Origin: Symsagittifera roscoffensis
Taxonomy: Eukaryota; Xenacoelomorpha; Acoela; Convolutidae
NCBI RefSeq assembly: GCF_963678635.1
Contig: NC_087063.1
Span: 26,533,649 to 26,597,648 of the forward strand
Direction: 5' to 3'
DNA: 64,000 nt
The notes below the pieces were generated by a model, which worked only from the letters and a program-made list of their open reading frames with translations, was not told the origin of the DNA and did not search any database. Position 1 is the first letter of the stretch. The number at the start of each line of letters is the position of its first letter. Both the position numbers and the translations under genes were made by a program. Shown piece by piece: positions 20,131 through 31,568 of this stretch.

Positions 20131-21635
20131 CAGAAACGAGAATCCTTCCTTTATTTCTGCCTGATTGGCTTGCTTCTGTTCCAATCTTTCATAGAACTCA
20201 ATTTTCTTGCTGAGGCTGTCAGCATTCTGGTGTTTATAACGCATCCTGTGCTCAATTATCAAGTGGTAGCCATCCAATATTATATCCATCTACCAATATA
20301 ACTCTGATCCATCGAGTAGGTCTTCAACCAGGATAACGCTCTGTTGTCTACGCGTAACTTAAGGGGAGAGCTCCCCAAGTATGCGCGGTAATTTTCTACA
20401 AAAGGGACTACTGCAAAAACTTCTGCTTTTGGTGCACCATATTTCATCTCAGTGTCACTCAAGACATTGCTGCCATATGCAATGGGACGGAGAACCGTTC
20501 TTCCATTCCATTCTTGCTCCTGATGCAATATTCCTGAGATGGCTACTACCGATGCTTCTGTGTCAAGAACATACTTGCCCTTTTCTGTAGGCATGCCTAG
20601 CACTGGCGCTTCGCACAGTTCCCGCTTTATGTTCTCGAAGGCCGTTTGAGCTTCATCGCTCCATTCGAACTTTTTCCCTTTGTTGCGCATCAGCTTCTGG
20701 ATCGGATACACCTTGTCTGCATATCCTTTTATGAACTCACGGTAGTAGTTGGCAAACCCTAGGAAGCTCAGGAGATGTGTGTCCGTTCTGGGAGCCTTCC
20801 ATGTCAACACAGCTTCTACTGCTTCCGGGTCCGGCCTCACACCATGCCTGTCCACCATTCTTCCCAGGTACTTGATTGAAACCCTAAGGATTTCACATTT
20901 CGATGATTTGCACTTCAAGCCTGCTCTTTTCATGCATCCAAAGACCTCATCGAGCCAATCAGTGTTGTCTTCCAGGGTCGGTGTTGCTATGACTACGTCA
21001 TCCACGTAACACATCACAAGATTCCCGTACTTCTTTGTCACTCTGGTCAAAGCCTGAGCCATCAGTCTTTGAAAAGTGGCCGTTGCGTTGCACAAGCCGA
21101 AAGGCATCCTCTTCCACTGGTACGACCCCAAATCACACGCGAATCCGGTCTTTTCTCTATCCTTCTTCCGCAGAGGGACCTGCCAGAAGGCAGAACCCAA
21201 GCCCAATGTGGTGAAGAGCTTGGCATCACTAAGTTTAGAGAGGCTTTCGTCTATTCGCGGTATCGGGTACGCGTCTTTTATCGTTACCGCGTTCAAGTAG
21301 TGAAAGTAGCAACAAAACCTCAGCTGCAGCCGTTTCTTTTTCGCCATTACTACCTCGCAAACCCATGACAATTTCGAGGGTCCTATTATGTCATATTCGA
21401 GCAATATTTCTATTTCCGCTCGGCACGCTTCCGATTTATGTGGCGTCATTCGCCTTGCACCTTCCCTATGGGGAACGGCGCCTTCCTCAAGTTCGATTTC
21501 GTGTTCGACGAAATTACAGCAACCGATATCCGCCTTATGTCTTGAGAATACATCCGCGTTCCGATTTAAAACGTCCCGCAATATTTTGAAATCTCCCTCA
21601 CCTATTTTCCCTTTTAAGTGTTCTATCTCTGACAA
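20131..21635 (-). CDS. Reverse transcriptase and RNase H of element B
   Basis: This 451-residue open frame covers the RT palm and most of RNase H. Landmarks: MPFGLCNATATFQRLM, YVDDVVIAT with the catalytic Asp pair, FLGFANYYREFIKGYADK (the typical gypsy post-YVDD region), LRVDNRALSWL and KHQNADSLSKK for RNase H. Motif A reads TTLGLGSAFWQV, so the first catalytic Asp is replaced by Gly; A keeps Asp (TTLDLGS). RNase H begins LDTEASVVA. A small frameshift near 20,285 separates the last RNase H piece. RT is therefore probably dead in this copy. It belongs to the Ty3/gypsy lineage. Confidence 0.9.
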
Positions 21636-21658
21636 GACCGGTTTGTCAGATTCTAATT

Positions 21659-22380
21659 CTATGACAAGGGGCGTTCCGGAAAATTCGAGCAGCTCGACAA
21701 GCCGTCGTCCGTTTCGGATTTCATTGAAAACAATTTATGAATAGATTTTAATTCATTAACCCTCTTTAAAATTTTATCTTTGTTGGCATGATAAGGACTG
21801 TATTTCACAATCTGCTTCTTCAAGTTTTGTGTCTCCTCATAGTCGGTCCTCATCGGCAAAGCGTAACCAAGCTTCTTCCCACGCTGAATTGAAACCGTGG
21901 TGCACAGTGTGTTCAATAACACATTGACACACAGTCCGTTTCGGGTTACCGAGAAGCTCCAGCCTAAAATCACTGAGCTTTTACTATTTGGATTCGGTAC
22001 CAAACAAACCTGTTTACTATCACTTAACGAATTTAAATTTCTCATTCTAAAAAATGCTACTTTTGCTTGTCCCGGCTGTAGTTTTACTTTTCTGTCTAAA
22101 AAATTGGTACCTTGTTTTCGTCTGTTATTATCCTATTAATTGGTTTCTTAACATACTTCCAATCTGGGTTCCTAATCCTTATTAGACCGTTATTCAAGTC
22201 AATCATCACGTCAAAATTTCTGACGAAATCTCTGCCGAAGATGAATAGGTCGGAGTCGTCCAAATTCTCTTCCACCAGGAAGCTCATCCAAAGATCCCTT
22301 CCTCCTATGTGGAGAACCGTTATTGGTGTTCTTCCGGCTACGTAAATCGCTCCTCGATTGGCGGCGGCCAGTCGGAGATT
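21659..22380 (-). pseudogene. Protease C-terminal part and pre-RT region of element B
   Basis: The right part (22,380-22,096) has the second half of a retropepsin-like fold: GRTPITVLHIGGRDLWM and FGRDFVRNFDV. The DTG active site seen in A is missing, since the gag deletion removes it. The next part (22,045-21,659) is the pre-RT spacer, with NGLCVNVLLNT, RGKKLGYALP and ETDDGLSSCS, all shared with A and D. The frame breaks twice. Confidence 0.75.
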
Positions 22381-22384
22381 CGTT

Positions 22385-22747
22385 GGACATCTCCTCTTGG
22401 TCCAGTGTCCCGGTAGAAGTGGCAAAATCTTGGCCTTGTTCTACCGGAGTAGATTCACTCGCCAGCCTTCTGTTTCTTCTCCCCTCCGGTCCATGTATTT
22501 CCTGATTCTCATCCATGGCCTGGTCCGGATGAACCTCCACTTCTAGCCTTGCTTTTTGCTCTTCTGAGGACTTTTGACTCCTGGTCTCAACCATTCTGCC
22601 TGAAACCGTCTCCCCATTGTCGGTCCGGGTTCGTGCGATCCTTTCCACAAAAGGGTCGGTCATTGCTTTTCTCTGTTTCTCAGGTATGAATTTCCTGGAG
22701 CTATCACCTAGTTTAGGTATCCTCGAATTGTCTAGACTCATTTTCAT
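22385..22747 (-). CDS. Gag N-terminus of element B, fused to protease by deletion
   Basis: It begins with ATG (22,747) and soon reads MVETRSQKSSEEQ, which matches the Gag start of A (MVKTRSAKENK at about 43,863). It is acidic and Pro/Glu-rich, like the A N-terminus. After about 120 residues the sequence switches to the protease C-terminal part at about 22,385. All of capsid and both zinc knuckles, about 2.5 kb in A, are therefore missing. B would need Gag in trans. Confidence 0.7.
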
Positions 22748-23131
22748 TTTATCACTTTTTACTGCCTATACACTCAATTCGATTGCTAGTTTCCTTTTAG
22801 TCTGACTACTGATAAAAATAGCACAGCACAAAAATTTTCAAAAGTTTCACTTAAATAGTGGCCACGAACCCTTGCATGTTATCACGGCAGAGCGTATTTA
22901 CAGCTTATTCACAATAATCGAATATTAGTCGTAAGATTTGAGAACTAGCACAGTATGATGATATCAGTCAATTTAAAAGATAGTGTATTCACTACCCAAT
23001 TAAGCACAAACTGTTGATTTAAAACCAAATATAACAAAATAAGAATATTTCTATGAGAAACCTATGTGTATTGTACTTTTAGTCAGTCGCAGTACAATAG
23101 TCGAACTTGCTTTATAAAGAAAGAGCTTTCC

Positions 23132-23154
23132 CTGTTTGGTGCTGCACCAAACAG
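23132..23154. other. Perfect hairpin, 11-bp arms and 1-nt centre
   Basis: CTGTTTGGTGC, T, GCACCAAACAG. In RNA, arms this close would favour pairing between two molecules over folding within one, as in dimer-initiation sites. It occurs in the B leader only. Function not shown. Confidence 0.5.
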
Positions 23155-23484
23155 ACAAAACTTGAAGGCAGTAATTTTCTCAAGTGGGCGTCTGTGTTAC
23201 CTATCTGCCTTCGGACTGCCCGAGCTAGACCTACTAAAATCCTCAGGGCAGTCACTTTTCTCAAAAACGTTTTAGGATTTCAATCCACACCAATGAGTTA
23301 CAAACTCTTTTTTAATTTAGACTTACGGTCCCGAATATCCGAGTTTGGACCTGTTTTGTTTGGGTCTGGTCTTTTTTGAAAGGCAAGTTACCAGTGCAGT
23401 CACTGGTTCCTAGCCTGTCTCTTAATAACCTAACACCCCTCACTATTATCTTTTCTTCTGTTTACCTAAGTTCTTAAACAAAAA

Positions 23485-23640
23485 TATTACCCCTCCGGGT
23501 TCAGTTGACAAAATAGGACCCCTCCAGATTGGCAAAATTGAGACCCCTCCGTATTGGGACCCCTCCGAATTAGGAAAAATCTGGACCCCTCCGGATTGGG
23601 ACCCCTCCGGGTTTTTAAGAATAACTTTTCCGAGACTTCC
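23485..23640. repeat. Cluster of GACCCCTCCGGATTGG-like motifs
   Basis: About six copies of a 13-16 bp motif, spaced irregularly, with variants CCTCCGGGTT, CCTCCAGATT, CCTCCGTATT and CCTCCGAATT. Further copies lie scattered in the leader and one inside each B LTR (near 15,640 and 25,985). Confidence 0.75.
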
Positions 23641-25492
23641 TTGATTTTCAACCTGTACACCTCCGGACACGTTCTCCGATGCTATTATGCTGTCTGTATT
23701 AAGTAGGAAGGGTATGTGGTCTTTCCTTTGACCCTTCCGGATTGAAGTTACGCCTCTTATTTGACAATTCACGCTAACATGAAGGGTCTTATCGCTAGCC
23801 TAATTTCGGCTCGATCAGGGTTTTCTTGTGCCCTTAGTCTTCCCCTGTAGTCTAGAACAGCGTAAAATTGCCTTATTCAACCGTTTCTACCCTTTGGTAG
23901 GGGTGTAAGGGCTTCCAAAAAAAAACTTTATAAAACGTGAGGGGTCTACCCTCGCGAATTGGTGAACTTGTTAAAAACAATCTCAAAAAATTTTCACGCT
24001 TTTTTTTCGAATAATTTTTGTTCCAATTAGTAAGCTCAGCTAATTTCTGATCTATTGGTACCAAGATCAACTAGATCTGTCCAGTAGCTCCAAAGTTATT
24101 AACCAAAACGTCTTTTTTCTAAAGTCAAGAATTTTCTCTCTTATAGGTTCCGCTTAACTTTTTCCGCAATTCTGTTCTTTTCGACCTAAAAATTATTGAA
24201 CCGAGCTCAGAAGGCCTATACTCTTCTAGTTGATCTAGATCTCTTCAAAAAACCCGATCTAAAACACTATACTTGAAAAAATTTACAAAAAACTATGCTA
24301 TTTGGACCCCTCCGCATTGATGAATCCACTGAATCAAACACGTTAAGTTCGATTTCTCTGTAACCCGGAAGGCTTTCGGGAAGCGGGTTTTAGAACCTGT
24401 AGATTCATTAGTAGACGTTGTCCGAACAACTATTTTTACTGTCCTAACTCAAAAATTTTAAAAAAATTTCTGATTTTATAGTGTTCCGTTTTCTCAAAAA
24501 TCGCGAAAACTCGGTTTTTGGTATCAAAATAGTTCCAACCACTTCCGAATTAAACTTAACCGGTTCTACCTATTATAGTAGTGCAATTGCAATGTAACAC
24601 ACTAATTTAGCGCTTTTTTCCGTTTCAAAAAATATCGATATGTCAAAAATTGCGATTTGTGGCGGGATCAAAATATCGCTATTTTGAACCTAAAAACCGG
24701 TCTGTTTTCTTTGTTTTTTCACTGAAAAACGATCAAGGAGTCTCAATATGGGCTATATAAGTAATAATAAGAGCCCCCCACAGATTACTATCTTAATTTT
24801 TGTACCAAAAGGGATACAAAAAGTGTTAACGATACCCAACAGTCGATTGTTGTTGTCGTTGAACCCCTTCTTGTTGCTCCTTGTACTGCTTGCCGGATCA
24901 GTCTTCTCCCAAGACCCCTCCGGATTGAGCGCAAATCAGCAGACCCTTCCGGATTGAGCGCAATTTAGCATTAACGTGCTTAAATACTCAAACAACCCTA
25001 CAGTACATGCCTCACAAACGGGCTACAAAAATGATCGTAACAATCCTGACTGATATAAATGTCTGTAATAACAATACATTTATCAACAAAAAACGGGGGG
25101 TCGGATCACATCTTGTCTGGGGGGATGATTTCTACTGATTTTTAACTTTTTTTTTTTTTACTGTTTTTGGTTTTTCGGTTATTTTTTATGTTTTTTGTTT
25201 TTCTTGGGTACTATACTACTTTTTGTTTGGTTTTATATATATCTTTAAGTGTTTTTGATCACAAACCTCTCAGGGAACGAGGGGATGGCCAATCTCCCCA
25301 CCCTTCCTGGAACGTGAATTTTTGGTCTTAACTAGGTTAAAAAGTTATTCACGGTAATCCGGAAGGCTTCCGCGTTCCGAACTACCCTTCCGCCCCGGCG
25401 GTTTTGGCATATTAAGGGCGTTAATGTGAGCATCCGCTCGGCGCAGAGTGCTCGTTAATGGTTCTGCCGGTCATGATGTTAAAAAAGAATAA

Positions 25493-25507
25493 AACCCAGG
25501 AGCACCA
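25493..25507 (-). promoter_or_regulatory. Primer-binding site of element B
   Basis: On the minus strand, TGGTGCTCCTGGGTT lies 12 nt inside the 5' LTR end. TGG at the start fits pairing with a tRNA CCA end. A has TGGCGCTCCTGGGTG in the same place, so both probably use the same or a related tRNA. I cannot name the tRNA. Confidence 0.75.
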
Positions 25508-25519
25508 TAAAAACATCTA

Positions 25520-26431
25520 TGTAACATTCGCCCGGAAGTACATATCGACGGAAAATAAAGCTAAGCTATAAAACGACTGGTCAGCGTCTAAACTAAGCTC
25601 TACATGCTTTTCACCGTCTCTACCAAAGCCAGTTCTTTTGGTGGTCTTTCTAACATCTGGTCGACAAAAACGTTACTGTTCTCCGGCTTCGACCAGAACG
25701 CTCAAATTAACTTAATTACATGCAAAAATAGTGAGCTCATGGCTGAGTCTCAGTATCCCCAGACCACGAGGTCACTCTTAAAATCAAGGCTACTGCTATT
25801 TATTTAATTATTATTGTTTTTGTTCAGTAGATAAAAATCATCATGTCCATCGAAGATGGATCAACCCTTTCCCCCAACTCCTCGCTTCTCATCCTTGCAA
25901 AATGAATTCAAATAGTAATTAAATTCAATTCAAGACATAACTGGGAAGCTAAAAGTTTATATAAAAGAGTTTCAGTTCAACTCCCGAGACCCCTCCGGAT
26001 TCCTGAATCCGGGGAAATAACGTCGTTATCTTCCTAGCGGATGTCTATCTTCTACCTTTCACCGTTATTGTGAACGGCCTTGCAACTATTGTAGCGACAC
26101 AATACTTGCAACCCGGATCGGTCTCTGCTAACTCTGCAGTTCGCTGTTGTTTTTCAATCACAATTCTCGTAGTTATCGCTATTGCAACTATTGTTGTTCT
26201 GATTTTATTCTGGTTTTCTTCCAAAATGGCCGTTTTTGACGCTTCTCAGATTTATTACGTCATCACTTCGAATTTTTAAAATTTTAAAAAACCAGAATAT
26301 CTTGACCTTCACCGTTTGACTAATCGTCCCAATAACGTTGTTAATCTCTTAAAATCGTCAATTCGGAAGGTTAGCTGCTAAAATGTCGAATCTGTCAAAT
26401 CTGCAGTTTTGTCCGTACTAGTCGAATGTCA
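25520..26431 (-). repeat. 5' LTR of element B (912 bp)
   Basis: It matches 15,176-16,081 almost throughout, with small indels and scattered changes. TG/CA ends. It is followed on the right by the CACAT target duplication and the rest of the A LTR. Confidence 0.95.
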
Positions 26432-26436
26432 CACAT
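26432..26436. repeat. Target-site duplication of element B (right copy, CACAT)
   Basis: Identical to 15,171-15,175. It marks the insertion point of B within the LTR of A. Confidence 0.85.
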
Positions 26437-26916
26437 AATAGCACACTCGAGAAATGGAGTAACTAAACTAACTAGTGATTCTAGCATAAATTGAATTAAA
26501 TATAACTTGAGAAATTTTGAATCATTGAGTTTTAACTTGGGAGTCGAATTTTGGGGTTGGACCATTGGGAGACTTCGGCTGTCCACCTTTCCATTGAAGG
26601 TTCACTCTGGTCCACTTCTAATTGGTAACTTTTCGGTTCGAAATCGTTCTGCCTTCTATTTAAGGATAGGACAGCTCTACTCTAGAATGATATTGTATCT
26701 GGAAATTGCGAATAGCAATTTCCCGCTGTTTTTTCGATCATTTTCCCGCGATTGTAGTTCGGTTGTTCTCATCTTATATTTCTGAGATTTTCAGCCGTCG
26801 CGAGAAAGTTGAGCATGACATGCCCAATTCGAATTTTTGAATAATTCTATTTAACCCCAAAATCAGGTTTCTCGCGTTGTTCAAGGTCAAACTTCCAAGT
26901 ATGACCGACTGGCACA
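26437..26916 (-). repeat. Main part of the 3' LTR of element A
   Basis: It continues the LTR interrupted at 15,175 and matches 47,087-47,566, ending in GACCGACTGGCACA. It contains the conserved hairpin at 26,701-26,723. It is followed by the polypurine-type text (TACTACCCGG on plus) and the A 3' internal region. Confidence 0.9.
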
Positions 26917-27313
26917 TACTACCCGGACTCACGATCGATGTCCTCTTCGCGTCTTGCCGTCTGCCAGTGAATCCCCAGTATGTTGAGTGTTGCAGTGCCA
27001 GTGGTCATTTACAGAAAATTGCCGCAGATTTAACTTTATATACACCCCAAAATTCACGACCATGCAAAATTGTCACACTATTGCTAGACAGCAATCAAAA
27101 TCTGCATACACCTGCACCTTAAATTTCCGCTTTGCAAGCTGATGATTAAAATTTCTTTTGTCTTATCCAATCAGAAAATTTTCATGCAGCATTTTGATTT
27201 ATATAATAGATATAGCATATTAATAACAATATTTCGTTTCGTTAAAATTTTTTTTCACTCGAGCCCCTTTTCTTCCCTCTCAAGGCTGAAGAATCACTCA
27301 CTGAACTCCCTGC
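26917..27313 (-). other. 3' internal non-coding region of element A
   Basis: It is AT-rich and similar to C at 10,269-10,709. It includes a short polypurine-type tract next to the LTR. No conserved frame. Confidence 0.6.
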
Positions 27314-30300
27314 TCATTTCGTGTTCCTTGCCTTTGAGGTGCTAGGCCCTGATGCGTTTGACACCGTAATCTGCCTTAGCAGCGCTTCTTCATCATCGGA
27401 GCTGATTACGATCTCTTCCCACGCTTTTAGTTGTTCGTAGGATCGCATCCACTCCCTCTGCTCTTGCAACCTCTTTGTCAGGCAAAAAGAGTTGTGAAGA
27501 CTCAGGCTCACGTTCTTCACTAAGTTCCCTTCCAATATTGATTCTATCGCCTTGGTATTATCTCTAGACACCCTACCAACTCTCTTCCAACCCGCCGTAA
27601 TCGCTTTTCGGTGGGTCAGCAAAGGTCTCTTGAAGGCTTCCGGCCCTAGCTCCGCCAGAACTGCCCATATTTTTTCTGGTGCTTCTTCATATGATCCTTC
27701 GTCACCGCATATAACCAAGAATTCAATGTCGCTCAAAACCACGGGAAGAATCTTATGCGGCTCCATACGTGCCTGACCTCCATTGGTACAGCGAACACTT
27801 TGTATGCAGTCTCAAACAACTCAAGTCTCCTGTTATAGTCAATGGCATGTATCGACTCCGCTGTCGGTGTCTTCGACTCCCGATATTTTGTCACGTTCTC
27901 TTCGATCCATCGCAACGCCAACATTGTACTCACCACCAGGAGGGTCACCTTCTGCCGATGATCGGGTAACCCGATCGACCGAATTTTTTCCACGTCCAAT
28001 ACCAAGTAGAGGTTTGAGTGTTCCGGGTACCACACCGTCTGTGCCAGACAATGACATGGGCATTCCCCATGCGTGATATCGATGCTCCGGAGGTTGCGTT
28101 CTCCCGAAGCTGCTTCCAGTAGAGCTTCCAATTCAATCATCTTCTCATGTGTCATATCATTCTCCTCCTGGGCTGGGGCACTGTTCATCGGTTTCCCGAT
28201 TGTGATCTGCCTCTCAAAGTCACTCGTGTTTTCACCTTCCAAACTCAAGAGTTCTTCTCCCCAGATTTCACTCAAGTCATCTCTTTGTTCCCTTAGTACA
28301 GTCCCCAGGATCTTCCTCAACAGTCTGTGTGAATGGTGCGACATTCGAGCCAGTCGTACGCACTTAGGTACCGAGAAGGCTTTGTCTATTAGTATCCACT
28401 GGCTGGATACCTCTACCATCCCCATGTGTAATCGATAGTGGCTCCCACAAAGGTTGGCCATGACTGATCCCACCAAGGACTTTGCATTTACTGGCAGACT
28501 ATAGGCCTCGCTCACGGGAAATCCCATTTCCACCTCAAGCCCAAGCTTCTACCCTCTGATATGCTTCTGAGTTATTTGCAGTGCCCCAGGCTATGATTCT
28601 ACGCTCAGCGCTGTCACCAAATGGTGCTCAGACTCCAGCATCTCCAGAGACTGTTAGTTGCACATCGTCGAGAAGAAACCAAACGCCGTTGCTATATTCA
28701 CAATAGTATTCGTGTAACACTCAGCCACTATCTGCACTTCACTTTTCTCTCTCTCTGTTACTTCGTCAAACCAGGTGACTGGGTCTTCTCTCTGGAAGGA
28801 CTGTACTCTGACACATGATCGTCCATCAAAAGTGTGCTTTCCGCCTCCACACGTCAGGTCAAGACAACTACCGGGTTCCAACTTCTTTACTGATCCTAGC
28901 TCACTCATTGCCTCCCTCGACTCTTTACTCTGAGGCAGGATCAGCTTGTGGATTACATTCAGAGTTCCCAAGTCTTCATCCTTCGTTGGTGCCAGCCTCA
29001 CTCGCTCCGTGACCTCTTCAATCAAGCTTGCTTGGGGATGTGGGCACCAGGAAGGTCTCAGCAACTTCCAAACCGTTCCTAAATTCGTAATCAGTTTGTC
29101 ATTCCCATTCCCCATTTTCAATTCTACTCTCTTGTTCAAGCGCGGTACGCTAATCACCTTTGGCATCCTTTCAAGTATCAGGCCTAGGCTCGGTTTTTCT
29201 CGTTCCACTGAATCCATTTCGATTATCTTCTCTGTCCAAGATTTTAACAGCTCCGTCAATTTGTGATTCCTGTGAGCTTTCCCGGCCTCTGAATCCAAGA
29301 AAGGGTTGTACGCTATCCCCATTACTCCAGATACATATTGGTATTCTCCCCTCTTCGAGTTTCTTGTTTTAGAATCTTCGTATTTTATCAAATTCTCCTG
29401 ATTCTCTAGAGATTGCCTGGAGTCATCTTCTTTTTCGATCCCCGTACTCTGGTACACGTGCAGTATGACCGTGGAGACTCTCCTCTCCATAGTTTTGCTC
29501 CCCACGGCCTTCTGATGACACACTTGGACGGTACTGTCGGTCATCACTGACATTATCCACCTCAAGAAACAAGTGGCATCTTTTCTTCTTGCTAGATTCA
29601 AGCCGGAATTATCTCTGGCGCTTTGCTGTACCAGCATCTGATAAACCTCTAGACTCTTGTTGCCTAGCTTCAAATTATAGTATGAGGTCAATACTTCTAA
29701 TTCTGTTCCCACCAGGCTCCATGAGAACATCAGCTGCCCCGCCGTTTTAACGAAGGGATTTGCCATCAATGGCAACGCGGACGAGGGTTTTCTCATCGCC
29801 TCGTCAAAGTAATCCCGCAGCAAGCTCTGCCAAGTCCGCTTTAGCTGACTTCCCAACTCTAACTTGTTGAACTCGGCTTTTTGTTGTGAATCCCAATTGC
29901 GACGCTTGCGGGATACCCCATGATGGAGCTTCTTCAGACAATCCTCCGATTCCTTCATTGTCTCCAGAGCCACCCACCAAGGTCAAGCCGTATTCCTCGT
30001 CGATTTCTTCTCAAGAGAGTCGCTGAACAGTTGTTTCCCAATAGCCTGGTGCTCGCTCGAGATCCATTCTTTGCCAAGATCCACTTCCCACGTTTGTCCA
30101 CTCGTCAAACTATTTTTTGTGCTCGCCTTCTGAGGTCTGAAGTCTTCTTCCGTTGCCAGACTCGTCAGGACCTCATCCCCTGGTTCGGAGCTGCCCTTAT
30201 AGGCCGCTGTCTTCCACCGCGCTAGAACCATGGGAGCCGTCTCCCTCAGATTCTTCTCAGAGACCGCGTCCGCCGAGGGACTACTCAACTCTTCTACCTC

Positions 30301-30990
30301 CCTTTTCCTCTTTCGAGACCTCACACCTTTACTTGGGGGCGTCGCCACTACCATCACCGATTCAACCTTTTTGTCCCGGTCCAGCTTTTCCAACTCTTGC
30401 CTCCCCCTTCTCGAGCCTTTAGAATATTTATATCTTTAATCATATTACTAGTCTTAACCTTATCCTCCCTTTCAACCTTAATCATTTTATCGTCAGTTTT
30501 TTGCTTCAGAGTAGAGCTGTTTTTACATTCATCATCTTTGGTCTTCTGCTCCGTTTCCCTCGGCTTGATCATCTTGCTCAACAACTCCTTTCTCGCCTTT
30601 TCGTCCAGTCCGGTTCCCATCAAAACTGGTTCCCCGAGCTTCACCACCGTGTCCCATCATTCTTCTTTGAAACTCTCCAGCGTAGCTTCGGTTTTCGCTT
30701 TCTGGTTAAACTCATTCAAGAAGTCTCGCCACGCCTTCTCGTCCAGAATATTCAGGAACATCCATTTATTGCCCTCGAAGCATTCTTCTTACTTTCTTTG
30801 GCACTCAAGAGGATCATTCCCATATTGGAGGTTTCGCTGGTCGAGGGTAGTTCCAGGTCTTTCCGAGGGGATCCCAGGGGTGGCGTGGCCGCGTTTGCCC
30901 AATCGTCCTCTCTCAAATGTTGCAATAACTCATGCTTCACTGAGGGTCTCATCCATACTCTCTCCTTTCACTGACTCAGCCCGTTCTCTC
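27314..30990 (-). pseudogene. ORF4 of element A, in the env position
   Basis: Diverged copy of the C ORF4, split over 30,647-30,354, 30,393-29,983, 29,973-28,654, 28,533-27,733 and 27,766-27,314. The shared landmarks appear in the same order: SGQTWEVDLGKEW, the basic KRKREVEEL stretch, the helical middle (RRKDATCFLRWIMS), the Cys-rich CLDLTCGGGKHTF, GECPCHC and the charged C-terminus (LQEQREWMRSYEQLK). A and C differ at many positions but keep both the protein sequence and the 40-nt frame overlap, which argues for past selection. I see no membrane-spanning segment strong enough to call an envelope. The upstream end near 30,990 is uncertain. Confidence 0.7.
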
Positions 30991-31568
30991 TCAAGTGCGT
31001 CTTTGAACCTATCCTCAACGGGGTTGCTTCTTCTATCTCCAGGGGTGCCTACTGACAGAGGTTAGGGGGTGGCCGGGTCCAGCTTCTTATATTCGCTGAG
31101 GGCTACGTACAAGGGGCCCGCTGCATCCAGCTCTTTCTCTTCTTGTTTCATCTCTAGTTGCTACAGTCCGTAGGGCGCCCGGTACTTCCTCGTGGCGAAT
31201 TTCATCTCGTCTTTTAGAGCGATATGTCCCTCTTCCACGATCATTCTTCCATCGTCCCAAACCGGCAGCATGTTCTCCAGATCCGCTTGATCGAGCTTTC
31301 TCAAGATATCCAGAACCTCGAATTTTGGAGGCATTGAACCTCTCATCTTCTTTGCTTGCGTCGTCCATGAGTTTATCTTGATATCACACGTGTGGAAATA
31401 AACTGCTGCTGATTATCGGATAAACAAAGGATCCCAACCATCGGTGAACTCCTTCTGCTGCTTCTCCACCTTGGCTCTTGAGTACAGGGATGGGACCACC
31501 AGTGGGCTATTCATCCCCAAGGTCATTCTCCTGACCATCGGGAACTCGGTGACGTTGGTGGGCAAAAT
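30991..31568 (-). pseudogene. Region between ORF3 and ORF4 of element A
   Basis: Broken minus-strand frames (31,368-31,087 and 31,346-31,161) include FEVLDILRKLDQADLEN and a short helical piece. It could be the start of ORF4 or the end of ORF3. D has a possible weak counterpart at 62,536-62,772. No firm assignment. Confidence 0.35.

Larger units (their letters stand above)
22748..25492 (-). other. Leader of element B (2.7 kb, non-coding)
   Basis: There is no conserved frame. It has a dispersed family of ACCCCTCCGGATTG-like motifs: a cluster at 23,485-23,640, and single or paired copies near 23,738, 24,303, 24,915 and 24,945. A palindrome lies at 23,132-23,154. T-rich runs occur near 25,150. 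Its place between PBS and gag is where LTR elements hold packaging and dimerisation signals; that role is inference. Confidence 0.6.
15176..26431 (-). mobile_element. Element B: complete 11.26-kb LTR retrotransposon nested in the LTR of A
   Basis: Two LTRs (15,176-16,081 and 25,520-26,431) with TG/CA ends flank an internal region with a PBS beside the right LTR, and the 5-bp duplication CACAT borders both sides. Read on the minus strand: leader, gag N-terminus, protease remnant, RT, RNase H, linker, integrase, acidic extension. Gag capsid and zinc knuckles, the macro-like domain, ORF3 and ORF4 are absent. Stops, frameshifts and a lost catalytic RT residue make it inactive. The LTRs resemble each other closely but not perfectly, so the insertion is not very recent. 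It is younger than A because it interrupts A. Confidence 0.95.

Noticed and set aside
25493-25507. Naming the primer tRNA
   Set aside because: The PBS-like sequence is clear, but I cannot match it with confidence to a tRNA 3' end without a species and tRNA set.
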